Shown here: positions 7,666 through 15,429 of the stretch, piece by piece | Position numbering within the stretch: the first letter of the stretch is position 1 | Layout of the letters: every line of letters starts with the position of its first letter | Assembly (NCBI RefSeq): GCF_918698245.1 | Contig: NZ_CAKKMS010000007.1 | Coordinates: 186,001-250,000, forward strand | Direction of reading: 5' to 3' | Length of the DNA stretch: 64,000 nt | From: Pedobacter sp. Bi126 | GTDB lineage: Bacteria > Bacteroidota > Bacteroidia > Sphingobacteriales > Sphingobacteriaceae | Notes under the pieces: model-generated | What the model was told of the DNA's origin: nothing | Database searches by the model: none | The model's input: the letters and a program-made list of their open reading frames with translations, nothing else | Translations under genes and position numbers: made by a program

Positions 7666-8382
7666 ATGACAAAGTTATCGGTTAATATCAATAAAATTGC
7701 TACACTTCGCAACAGTCGCGGAGGTAATAATCCTGATCTGGTTAAGGTTGCATTAGATTGCGAACGTTTCGGTGCACAGGGAATTACCGTGCATCCAAGG
7801 CCTGATGAACGCCATATCCGTTACCAGGATGTTTACGATTTAAAGGCTGTTATTGCGACAGAATTTAATATTGAAGGGAATTGCAGAGAAGATAAATTTG
7901 TTGATCTGGTTTTGGCCAACAAACCTGCTCAGGTTACTTTGGTTCCTGATGCTGAAGGTCAGATTACTTCAAACCACGGTTGGGATACGGTTAAACATAA
8001 AGACTACCTGAAAGAAATGGTTGCTGTTTTCCAAAAGGAAGGCATCCGCGTTTCTATTTTTGTAGATCCGGTGGTAGAGATGGTTGAAGGAGCGGTAGAA
8101 ACCGGAACAGACCGGATTGAATTATATACCGAGGCTTATGCGCATAATTATTTTGCCGATCGCGAAAAAGCCATTATAAGTTATATTGCTGCGGCACATC
8201 ATGCCAACAAATTAGGCCTGGGAATTAACGCCGGCCATGATCTCGACTTACACAACCTACATTATTTTGCACAGAGCATCCCAGGTTTATTAGAAGTTTC
8301 AATAGGTCATGCGCTCATTAGTGATGCGCTTTATTTAGGTTTGGAAACTACCATTCAGAAATATTTGCAACAATTGGCTTAG
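7666..8382 (+). CDS. pdxJ: Pyridoxine 5'-phosphate synthase
   Basis: PdxJ condenses 1-deoxyxylulose 5-phosphate with 3-amino-2-oxopropyl phosphate to pyridoxine 5'-phosphate in the DXP-dependent vitamin B6 route. The 238-residue protein shows the N-terminal VNINKIATLRNSRGG phosphate-binding loop, ITVHPRPDERHI with catalytic His and Arg, and a C-terminal LGINAGHDLDLHNL and SIGHALI. Alignment with E. coli PdxJ places the start at this ATG, so the promoter lying immediately upstream implies little or no 5' leader. It stands alone, with repeat DNA behind it. Confidence 0.97.
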   Translation: MTKLSVNINKIATLRNSRGGNNPDLVKVALDCERFGAQGITVHPRPDERHIRYQDVYDLKAVIATEFNIEGNCREDKFVDLVLANKPAQVTLVPDAEGQITSNHGWDTVKHKDYLKEMVAVFQKEGIRVSIFVDPVVEMVEGAVETGTDRIELYTEAYAHNYFADREKAIISYIAAAHHANKLGLGINAGHDLDLHNLHYFAQSIPGLLEVSIGHALISDALYLGLETTIQKYLQQLA

Positions 8383-8468
8383 TTTTTAACCACAAAGTAC
8401 ACTAAGAAGTGCACAGAGAAACAGAGCCTCTGCGTACTCGGTGAAAAACTCTTTTTCTCTGTGGTTAG
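8383..8468. repeat. R2 intergenic repeat, single copy
   Basis: TTTTTAACCACAAAGTACAC begins the element and CTCTTTTTCTCTGTGGTTA ends it, the same inverted boundaries as in the large tandem array at 9368. It lies between pdxJ and the exporter gene. Confidence 0.75.
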
Positions 8469-8479
8469 ATAATGTAAAT

Positions 8480-9370
8480 ATGTTAAAAGGAATTCTCCTT
8501 GTCTTTTTTGGTGCCTGCAGTTTCGGTATCCTCTCTACTTTTGTTAAACTGGCTTATCACGAAGGTTATACGCTGGGTGACGTTACAGGGGCTCAGGCTT
8601 TCTTTGGTGCCGTAATTTTATGGGTGCTATTTTTCTTCCAAAGCAGAACCGCTGGTTATAAAGCTAAAGCGATTGTGTCTAAAACACCTTGGTGGAAAAT
8701 GGTACTTGCGGGAACCTGTACGGGTTTGGTGAGTATATTTTATTATCAATGTGTAAAGCTAGTACCCAACTCAGTAGCTATTATTTTGTTAATGCAGTTT
8801 ATTTGGATGAGTATTTTAATGGAATACCTCCTCTTTAAAAAGAAGCCCACAGGCTTACAGCTCCTGGCAATCCTATTGGTTTTAGCTGGAACTGTTTTGG
8901 CCAGCGGAATGGCTGAAACAAGTATCAAGAGCATGGATTTAAAAGGAATTGGTTTCGGTTTGTTGGCTGCAATTTCTTATGCTGGCTTTTTGCTGTTGAG
9001 TGGCCGGATTGGAAATGAATATGCTCCATTGCAAAAAAGTGCCTTGATGATTACCGGCGCCTGTATATTGATCTTCATTATTTTTCCGCCAACATTCTTA
9101 TTTAATGGTGCTTTAAATGGTAGTTTATTGAAATGGGGATTGATTATCTCAGTTTTCGGCACGGTTATTCCACCTTTATTTTATGCAGAAGGCGTGCCAA
9201 GAATTGGAACAGCCATAAGTTCGATATTAAGCGCTGCAGAATTGCCCGTTGCCGTAATGATGGCGGGTTTCGTGTTACAAGAACAGGTATCGTTTTTAAG
9301 GTGGGTTGGTGTTGTGGTAATTTTATCGGCGATGGTTTTGCCAAATCTGAAATATTTAAAGCGAGATTAA
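8480..9370 (+). CDS. EamA/DMT family transporter
   Basis: The product has ten hydrophobic helices arranged as two EamA repeats (about residues 5-135 and 150-290), typical of drug/metabolite exporters, which move amino acids, metabolites or drugs across the inner membrane. Helix ends such as YYQCVKLVPNSVAIILL and the second-half FYAEGVPRIGTAISSILS match the family. The ATG at 8480 (MLKGILLV) is preferred over an in-frame ATG at 8441, because the extra 13 codons fall in an R2 repeat. Length from 8480 is 296 residues, as usual. Substrate unknown. Confidence 0.92.
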   Translation: MLKGILLVFFGACSFGILSTFVKLAYHEGYTLGDVTGAQAFFGAVILWVLFFFQSRTAGYKAKAIVSKTPWWKMVLAGTCTGLVSIFYYQCVKLVPNSVAIILLMQFIWMSILMEYLLFKKKPTGLQLLAILLVLAGTVLASGMAETSIKSMDLKGIGFGLLAAISYAGFLLLSGRIGNEYAPLQKSALMITGACILIFIIFPPTFLFNGALNGSLLKWGLIISVFGTVIPPLFYAEGVPRIGTAISSILSAAELPVAVMMAGFVLQEQVSFLRWVGVVVILSAMVLPNLKYLKRD

Positions 9371-10411
9371 TCTAGTTTTTTACCACAAAGTACATAGAGT
9401 GAAGGCACAGAGGGCACAAAGCCGGGTTATTATTTTTAACAATTAAGGATATAGGGTGCCTGAAGTCTCTGTTTTCTCTGTGAAAACTTAGTGCGCTCTG
9501 TGGTTTATATTGGTTGTATATCAAAAAAAATAATCTAGTTTTTTACCACAAAGTACACTGAGTGAAGGCACAGAGGGCACGAAGCCGGGCTATTATTTTT
9601 AACAATTAAGGATATAGGGTGCCTGAAGTCTCTGTTTTCCCTGTGAAAAATTAGTGCACTCTGTGGTTTATATTGGTTGTATATCAAGAAGAAATAATCT
9701 AGTTTTTTACCGCAAAGTACACAGAGAGAAGGCACAGAGGGCACAAAGCCGGGTTATTATTTTTAACAATTAAGGATATAGGGTGCCTGAAGTCTCTGTT
9801 TTCTCTGTGAAAACTTAGTGCGCTCTGTGGTTTATATTGGTTGTATATCAAAAAAAATAATCTAGTTTTTTACCACAAAGTACACTGAGTGAAGGCACAG
9901 AGGGCACGAAGCCGGGCTATTATTTTTAACAATTAAGGATATAGGGTGCCTGAAGTCTCTGTTTTCCCTGTGAAAAATTAGTGCACTCTGTGGTTTTTAT
10001 TGGTTCTATATCAAGAAGAACTAATCTCGTTTTTTACCACAAAGTACACTGAGTGAAGGCACAGAGGGCACAAAGCCGGGCTATTATTTTTAACAATTAA
10101 GGATATAGGGTGCCTGAAGTCTCTGTTTTCTCTGTGAAAACTTAGTGCGCTCTGTGGTTTATATTGGTTGTATATCAAAAAAATAATCTAGTTTTTTACC
10201 ACAAAGTACACTGAGTGAAGGCACAGAGGGCACGAAGCCGGGCTATTATTTTTAACAATTAAGGATATAGGGTGCCTGAAGTCTCTGTTTTCTCTGTGAA
10301 AACTTAGCGCGCTCTGTGGTTTTTATTGGTTCTATGTCAAGAAGAAATAATCTAGTTTTTTACCGCAAGTACACTGAGAGAAGGCACAGAGGGCACAAAG
10401 CAGGGCTTTTA
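9368..10411. repeat. Tandem array of ~163-bp R2 repeats with alternating A/B units
   Basis: Six full units and a partial seventh start at 9368, 9531, 9695, 9858, 10022, 10184 and 10348, each opening with TAATCTAGTTTTTTACC or a one-base variant. Units are 162-164 bp. Units 1, 3 and 5 end in TATATCAAAAAAAA-type tails with CACAAAGCCGG; units 2, 4 and 6 end in TATCAAGAAGAA with CACGAAGCCGG, so the array is a repeated A-B dimer of about 327 bp. Each unit has inverted ends (ACCACAAAG / CTCTGTGGT). There is no coding potential. Confidence 0.95.
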
Positions 10412-10548
10412 AAATTTAATGTTGTGCCTTGAATGCAAACTTAGCGTTCTTAGCGGCTTTGTGGTTTAAGCCTTAAAGATTAATAAACTTTGCGTTCTTT
10501 GCGGTTAAACTAAAATTAAATATCTTTAAAAAGCATAAGCATATACAC
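10412..10548. repeat. R2-related end fragments upstream of lipoprotein gene
   Basis: AGCGGCTTTGTGGTTTAAG and CTTTGCGTTCTTTGCGGTTAA are two further right-hand R2 ends without matching left ends. The stretch from 10512 may hold the promoter of the next gene (TATCTTTA at about 10520). Confidence 0.55.
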
Positions 10549-11112
10549 ATGAAAAAACTTACTATTTATATTTTATCCTTTATTATCGTTGGTTTAACCG
10601 CATGTAAAACCAAAACTACCATCAATCAGGACGAAGCTGCTGAAGTAATTACTGATTATTTAAAAGCCAATCCCGAATATAAAACCGCCAGGTTTAATTT
10701 TGGGGAGATCAAATTCAACAGCACAAACGACATGTTCGAGCTTGGGAAATATAAATCCTTAGCGAGTAAAGGTCTGGTTTCATTAAGTTTAAAGGAAGCA
10801 AAGAAAAAATTCTTATCAAAAGATAGCAGCTACGTTTATCAGATCACTTTAACTGATAAGGCAAGTCCGTTGGTGTTGAAACAGGATGGTGATAAGGCAA
10901 CTGTAAAAGTTGTAGAATATGTTTTATCAGACGAAAAACCAGTTGATTTTGCTCAGGTAAATTCGAGTACAGCCAAAGTTACCGTATCACTTAAAATGAC
11001 AACAACTGATTTCGAACCTTTTGATAAGGATGCGAACAAAAATAGCAACTTCATTACCAAAACCTATAAATTAAAGTTGAGTAAAGATGAGGGCTGGAAA
11101 GTGCAGAAGTAG
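10549..11112 (+). CDS. Hypothetical lipoprotein
   Basis: The 187-residue protein starts with a lipoprotein signal (MKKLTIYILSFIIVGLTAC), lipobox LTAC with Cys19, so it should be lipidated and attached to a membrane. The mature part is lysine-rich with alternating beta strands and no motif that I recognise. A repeated theme (an early EAAEVITDYLKANPEY helix then beta sheet) suggests a compact alpha/beta domain. It stands alone between repeat blocks. No function is proposed. Confidence 0.82.
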   Translation: MKKLTIYILSFIIVGLTACKTKTTINQDEAAEVITDYLKANPEYKTARFNFGEIKFNSTNDMFELGKYKSLASKGLVSLSLKEAKKKFLSKDSSYVYQITLTDKASPLVLKQDGDKATVKVVEYVLSDEKPVDFAQVNSSTAKVTVSLKMTTTDFEPFDKDANKNSNFITKTYKLKLSKDEGWKVQK

Positions 11113-11160
11113 ATTTAAAGACTAAAGCTGAAAGACCAAAGATAAAAATGTAATACCTAT

Positions 11161-11324
11161 TGCGTGCGACAACCTTCGTTCCTTGCAGTTTCCATCGTTT
11201 CTAAATCCTATAGAAGCGAAAATACTTTTTGTTAGCGAGCTTCAATGTGATAAGACAGTAGCAAAAAGATTGTAGCGAATGGCGGGAACAAAATGAATTT
11301 TAGCACAGCCATTGCTTTTCAAAT
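11161..11324 (+). repeat. Dispersed repeat R1, copy a
   Basis: About 164 bp, closely matching 14048-14214: both contain CAACCTTCGTTCCTTGCAGT, AGCAAAAAGATTGTAGCGAA and TTTTAGCACAGCCATTGCTT in the same order and spacing. It is non-coding, immediately after the lipoprotein gene. Confidence 0.85.
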
Positions 11325-11343
11325 GATAAGGTATTAAAAAATA

Positions 11344-11357
11344 GAACAAACGTTTGT
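11344..11357. promoter_or_regulatory. Palindrome GAACAAACGTTTGT, possible operator
   Basis: AACAAACGTTTGTT (11345-11358) is a perfect 14-bp palindrome. The same 14 bases GAACAAACGTTTGT recur at 15282-15295, in both cases 20-30 bases beyond an R1 copy and upstream of genes. Confidence 0.4.
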
Positions 11358-11455
11358 TTTGGGTTGAAAAATGGAACTATCTGATTTTTAACATTTTTTA
11401 AGGATTTTTAGATTAAAAACTTGATACCTTCATCAGTATAATCTAAATAATAACC

Positions 11456-13999
11456 ATGAAAAATCTAGCTCACCTCCTCACCCTCATTTTCTTTTTTTAT
11501 TTAATCCCTGCCAATGCAAAACCTATTGTACCTAAAAATCTCCATGGTTTTTGGAGTTATAAAGCAACAAAAGTAGGCAACTGGAACGGCACCTTAATTA
11601 ATGATAATTATGTTGAGTACAATTATCGGATGTATAAGGTTGATAGTGTTAAAAATACTGACGGTATTACCAAAATCTGGTTAAACACCAAAAACAAAGA
11701 TGTTTTAACCTTAGAAATTAAAGCTCCTGCCGATGGTAAAGCTTTATTAAAATTTAACCGATGGGAGAAAGAAATATCTTGCACCTGGAATGCTTCCGAT
11801 CCTGACATTAAAGTTTATAGCAAAGATGAAATCCCATCTTACTATTTTGGAAAATGGGTGAGTGCGCATTCCAATTTTTACATCACTGCCAAGCATAAAA
11901 TGCTTTATCAAAATAAGGAATGGGAAATTGTATGGGCCGGCAACTACATGGATAAAGAAGATCGGTTTTTGTTGAAAGAGAAAGATAGCTGCAGGATGGT
12001 TTATGTACATAAATTGGTTAAAGCTTTAAAGGTAAACAGTCTAGAAGGGCTGAAAATTTATGCCCCTATTGCTAAGAATCCATTGGTGTATCAGTTCTTG
12101 GGAAATTGGATAAACAATGAAACCAACGCATGGCAGTATGGTTTTTTTGAAGACTTTGCGATCTACAATCAGAAGGTTTATCCCTATAAAAGCATCGAAA
12201 AAAATGGGAAAAGTTTAAAGATTACACTTCTTCAAGATGGGAAGGAGAAAAGTATTCAATTTACAGCGAAAAATGATAGTATTGCGCAATTGGTTGACGA
12301 GCAAGGTGCAAGCAATGTATATCTGTTGAAAAAAGAATTTAAAGCCAACAGGACAAAAGATGCAACAGCATTTAAAGATAGTCATTTTGCCAGGGTGGAT
12401 ACGGCAGTTATTACAGGCTACTTAAGAAACCCAACAAGTAATAAACCTTTTTCGGTTGGTTTTACCGATCATTTAAAAGATGACCAGGTTAATTACTATG
12501 GTGATTTGGATAGTAATGGATTTTTTACTGTAAAAATACCTTTGTTAAATACCACACAGGTTTTTTTAGACTGGGAGAGAAATGGAGTTATTGACGTGAT
12601 TGAGCCGGGTGAACATTATTTTTATTTTGAAGATTTTAATACACAGGTTAGGAGTACTATGGGCGATAATGCCAGTTTTCATAACGAACTGCTCAACTAC
12701 AAGTACTATAGTCCTTATTCAGAAATTAAGCAGAGTGATTATGATGCCAAAAGAAAAGCTGATCTACTGACTTTTTTAACGATTAGCAAAAAAGAATACG
12801 ATAATGGAACGGCTTATTTGAACGGCCATTTAAGAAAATACCCCAATGCAAGTAACCGTTTCAGATATTTCGTATCAGAAGGTTATAAATACGAATTGGC
12901 AGGAAACCTAATGCAGAAAAGATTTGCTTTAAAAGGGAAAGAGAAATTTCCAGAACCGTTTATGAAGTATGTTGATGACAGCTTATATAAAAACCTACCA
13001 CCTAAACCCTTTACCTTGATTAGAGACTTTTCTTTATTTAGTAGGGATTATTATGCTTATCTGCGTAAAGAGAAAGAAGTTTCTGTTGATTGGGATGATG
13101 TAGTTCTTGAAATGATCAATTCAGGGCAGATGAGTCTATCGGCCAAAGAGATAGAGGCTGTATTGATTCAGATCAAATTAAATAAAATTGCGCCTGAAGA
13201 TTCACTAAAAATTAAGCAATTCTTAAAAATCTTTACTGCCGATAAACGAGAACTGGCGGAAAGTACGAGAAAAGTGTATAGAGAACAGATTATGAGCAAT
13301 GCAGGTAAAAAATTGCACATCAAATCTCTTGATGCAGATGTGAAAATTGCCAATAGCATTTCAAATGAAGATTTAAGGGAGGGTATTATAGCGCGGAATT
13401 TTCATCAATATTTTGAAAATAACCATATAGCAATGCCAGATACTTCCTTTAAGTATTTTATGGCCAATCTGAAAAGTGATTATTACCGGAATGAAATTAA
13501 TAAGCTTCAGCTTGCTTATCAAAACATGTCGAAGGTTGATGTAGATTACAAGGAAAGTTTAAAGAGAACCGATCATTTAAAAGATGCGAAAAATGCAGAT
13601 TCTCTTTTCGCCGAACTAATTAAACCTTATAAAGGAAAAGTAATTTACGTTGATTTTTGGGGCACCTGGTGTGCCCCATGCAAAGGTGAAATGCCTTTTG
13701 TAAAACCGGTTAAAGAAGCTTTAAAGGGAAAAGATGTCGTTTTTATGTATTTCGCCAATAATTCTCCGGAAGAAGGTTGGAAGAATATTATCAAAGAATA
13801 TGAATTGTCTAGTGAAAATGCCGTTCATTATCGCTTGCCAGAAACCCAGCAAAATATGATTGAGACCAGATTCTCGATAAACAGTTTTCCTACTTATATT
13901 TTAATTGATAAAGAAGGAAACGTAAACACGATGAAAGCCCCAAGACCAAGCGACAAAGAGCAACTTGTGGCTGCCGTAAATACTTTGCTAACCAAATAA
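11456..13999 (+). CDS. Very large TlpA-like thioredoxin-domain protein
   Basis: An 847-residue exported protein: a hydrophobic signal segment (residues 1-21), a long region of beta-rich repeats each containing a KxWVSAHSNFY- or GNWINNETNAW-like strand (three at about 25-300), a middle helical region, and a C-terminal thioredoxin fold from about residue 700. The redox motif is WGTWCAPC (Cys739, Cys742), with a cis-proline at SFPTYIL. TlpA/ResA proteins reduce disulfides in the periplasm. Typical TlpA-like Bacteroidota proteins have 350-500 residues, so the N-terminal part is unusually long. It stands alone between two R1 repeats. Confidence 0.87.
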   Translation: MKNLAHLLTLIFFFYLIPANAKPIVPKNLHGFWSYKATKVGNWNGTLINDNYVEYNYRMYKVDSVKNTDGITKIWLNTKNKDVLTLEIKAPADGKALLKFNRWEKEISCTWNASDPDIKVYSKDEIPSYYFGKWVSAHSNFYITAKHKMLYQNKEWEIVWAGNYMDKEDRFLLKEKDSCRMVYVHKLVKALKVNSLEGLKIYAPIAKNPLVYQFLGNWINNETNAWQYGFFEDFAIYNQKVYPYKSIEKNGKSLKITLLQDGKEKSIQFTAKNDSIAQLVDEQGASNVYLLKKEFKANRTKDATAFKDSHFARVDTAVITGYLRNPTSNKPFSVGFTDHLKDDQVNYYGDLDSNGFFTVKIPLLNTTQVFLDWERNGVIDVIEPGEHYFYFEDFNTQVRSTMGDNASFHNELLNYKYYSPYSEIKQSDYDAKRKADLLTFLTISKKEYDNGTAYLNGHLRKYPNASNRFRYFVSEGYKYELAGNLMQKRFALKGKEKFPEPFMKYVDDSLYKNLPPKPFTLIRDFSLFSRDYYAYLRKEKEVSVDWDDVVLEMINSGQMSLSAKEIEAVLIQIKLNKIAPEDSLKIKQFLKIFTADKRELAESTRKVYREQIMSNAGKKLHIKSLDADVKIANSISNEDLREGIIARNFHQYFENNHIAMPDTSFKYFMANLKSDYYRNEINKLQLAYQNMSKVDVDYKESLKRTDHLKDAKNADSLFAELIKPYKGKVIYVDFWGTWCAPCKGEMPFVKPVKEALKGKDVVFMYFANNSPEEGWKNIIKEYELSSENAVHYRLPETQQNMIETRFSINSFPTYILIDKEGNVNTMKAPRPSDKEQLVAAVNTLLTK

Positions 14000-14047
14000 T
14001 GCTTCCTTGCGGCTGGCTTTTGTTGGCCGCAAGTATTGATTTGGCAT

Positions 14048-14214
14048 TTGCGCCCTACAACCTTCGTTCCTTGCAGTTTCCATTGTTTTTAAACCCGACA
14101 GCGGCGAAAATCCTTTTCATGTGCAGCAACCTTCAGTATGATAGTGAATTAGCAAAAAGATTGTAGCGAATGGCTGGAACAAAATGAATTTTAGCACAGC
14201 CATTGCTTTTCAAA
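14048..14214 (+). repeat. Dispersed repeat R1, copy b
   Basis: This 167-bp element is the best match to copy a at 11161; together they bracket the thioredoxin gene in the same orientation. The middle segment AACCCGACAGCGGCGAAAAT matches the inverted copy at 18482. Confidence 0.85.
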
Positions 14215-14237
14215 CCTATATGATATGCATTAATTAA

Positions 14238-15086
14238 TTACGAATTCTTTTTCGATAGATACGTTTTAAGCTTCTTAAAAAGATCTTCTTTTTTAGGCCT
14301 TTCCTTACCGCTATGTGTTAAATTGTTGTCGTAATGGTTTAGCAGTTCTGCAGCATAATCTTTTTGAGGTTGACTACCCGACCTTAACACCTCGATAAAC
14401 CGAACGGCATTGTGATTTAAGGTGCTGTTAAATGAAACGGCATAATACTCGCTTCGTTCAGACGGGTTTTTATTTTTATTGTTTTCCCCCGCGCCGTTTT
14501 CTGCAAAGTAATCGGCATGAAGAATAAGTGGGTTTAATTTTTTCAATCTCTTAGTACCTTTGCGTTCATTCCGCCATGGATGTTCTTTTTTATAGAGTTG
14601 GGCCAGCAGAAAATCTTTTTTCCAAAGGGTAATCTGGTGCGACATTAAATAATCTGATGCCTCATTATCGATCTCCGCAATATTAAATCCCTCAATAAAA
14701 TTAGTAGTTTCTTTAGTGTTGTAAACACCAGAACTATGGAGTTTAACCTGTTGCCAATCGTTTTCAATTGCCTGTTCGAACAGCGCCGTAAAGAACTTAG
14801 GATTTACGGGTTTGCTTAACCACATATCTTCCTGGAAATAGAGCACATATTTTTCGTCTATGTTACCTAACAATGTTGCCAGGCGATCGGCCCATTCGCC
14901 TTTGCCCGATTTGATGTTTGTGAAGCCATTTACATCAGCGTTTTTTACTTCTGTAGCGAAATAATAATTGCAAGGGATTTTAAAATCCCAGTTTTCTGAG
15001 AAAGCGTAATCAAAACCTTTATATAGAAATTCATAACTATCGCAGGCATGAACTAAAAGTGCGACGTTATTTTTGCGAGTTGACAT
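14238..15086 (-). CDS. Putative glycosyltransferase-like protein
   Basis: The 282-residue product begins ALLVHACDSYEFLYKGF and contains YVLYFQEDMWL in the position where GT-A glycosyltransferases carry their acidic donor-site motif; a later WRNERKG and LILHADYFAENGAG follow. The fold and acidic motif suggest a sugar transferase, but I cannot name a family with confidence. The ATG at 15086 is chosen over one at 15188 because a -7 element (TAAATTTG on the minus strand, 15118-15111) lies between them. The gene is solitary, with R1 repeats on both sides. Confidence 0.6.
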   Translation of the reverse strand: MSTRKNNVALLVHACDSYEFLYKGFDYAFSENWDFKIPCNYYFATEVKNADVNGFTNIKSGKGEWADRLATLLGNIDEKYVLYFQEDMWLSKPVNPKFFTALFEQAIENDWQQVKLHSSGVYNTKETTNFIEGFNIAEIDNEASDYLMSHQITLWKKDFLLAQLYKKEHPWRNERKGTKRLKKLNPLILHADYFAENGAGENNKNKNPSERSEYYAVSFNSTLNHNAVRFIEVLRSGSQPQKDYAAELLNHYDNNLTHSGKERPKKEDLFKKLKTYLSKKNS

Positions 15087-15110
15087 AAAAGAACACAGGT
15101 AAGTAGGTTT

Positions 15111-15118
15111 CAAATTTA
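15111..15118 (-). promoter_or_regulatory. -7 element TAAATTTG
   Basis: A perfect TAnnTTTG on the minus strand, 24 bases before the ATG at 15086. No clear -33 TTTG is seen. Confidence 0.5.
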
Positions 15119-15186
15119 CGAAAATGCTTTTTTTCTTTTCTTTGGTAGCTGATATTTTACGTTGCAGCTGCTTATTGGTTCGGCTC

Positions 15187-15295
15187 AACAGGATGCAAAA
15201 AGATTGAAGTTAACCATGGCGACAAACTTAAATTTCGGAACAGCCATCGCTTTCCTAATAATGGGTTAATCAAATAAAAATGAACAAACGTTTGT
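15187..15295 (+). repeat. Dispersed repeat R1, partial copy c, with GAACAAACGTTTGT palindrome
   Basis: GCAAAAAGATTGAAG ... GGAACAGCCATCGCTTTCC keeps the right half of R1 (15187-15255). The palindrome at 15282-15295 repeats the 14 bases seen after copy a. Confidence 0.65.
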
Positions 15296-15396
15296 CTTTT
15301 AGTTTGTGCATAAAATCTACCTATTTTGTCGCTTTTAACCGCAAATAATACTCCTTTTTTACATTGATATATAGCAAAATACAGCTTCGTTTTTGC

Positions 15397-15404
15397 TACC
15401 TTTG
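15397..15404 (+). promoter_or_regulatory. -7 element TACCTTTG of gcvP
   Basis: A perfect TAnnTTTG match, 25 bases before the gcvP ATG. It places transcription downstream of an alternative in-frame start at 15364 and so decides the start at 15430. Confidence 0.65.
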
Positions 15405-15429
15405 CACGCAAATTTATTATTCATACCGC

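Noticed and set aside
9368..10411. CRISPR array
   Set aside because: Units are 163 bp with no short repeat plus unique spacer pattern, and no cas gene is present.
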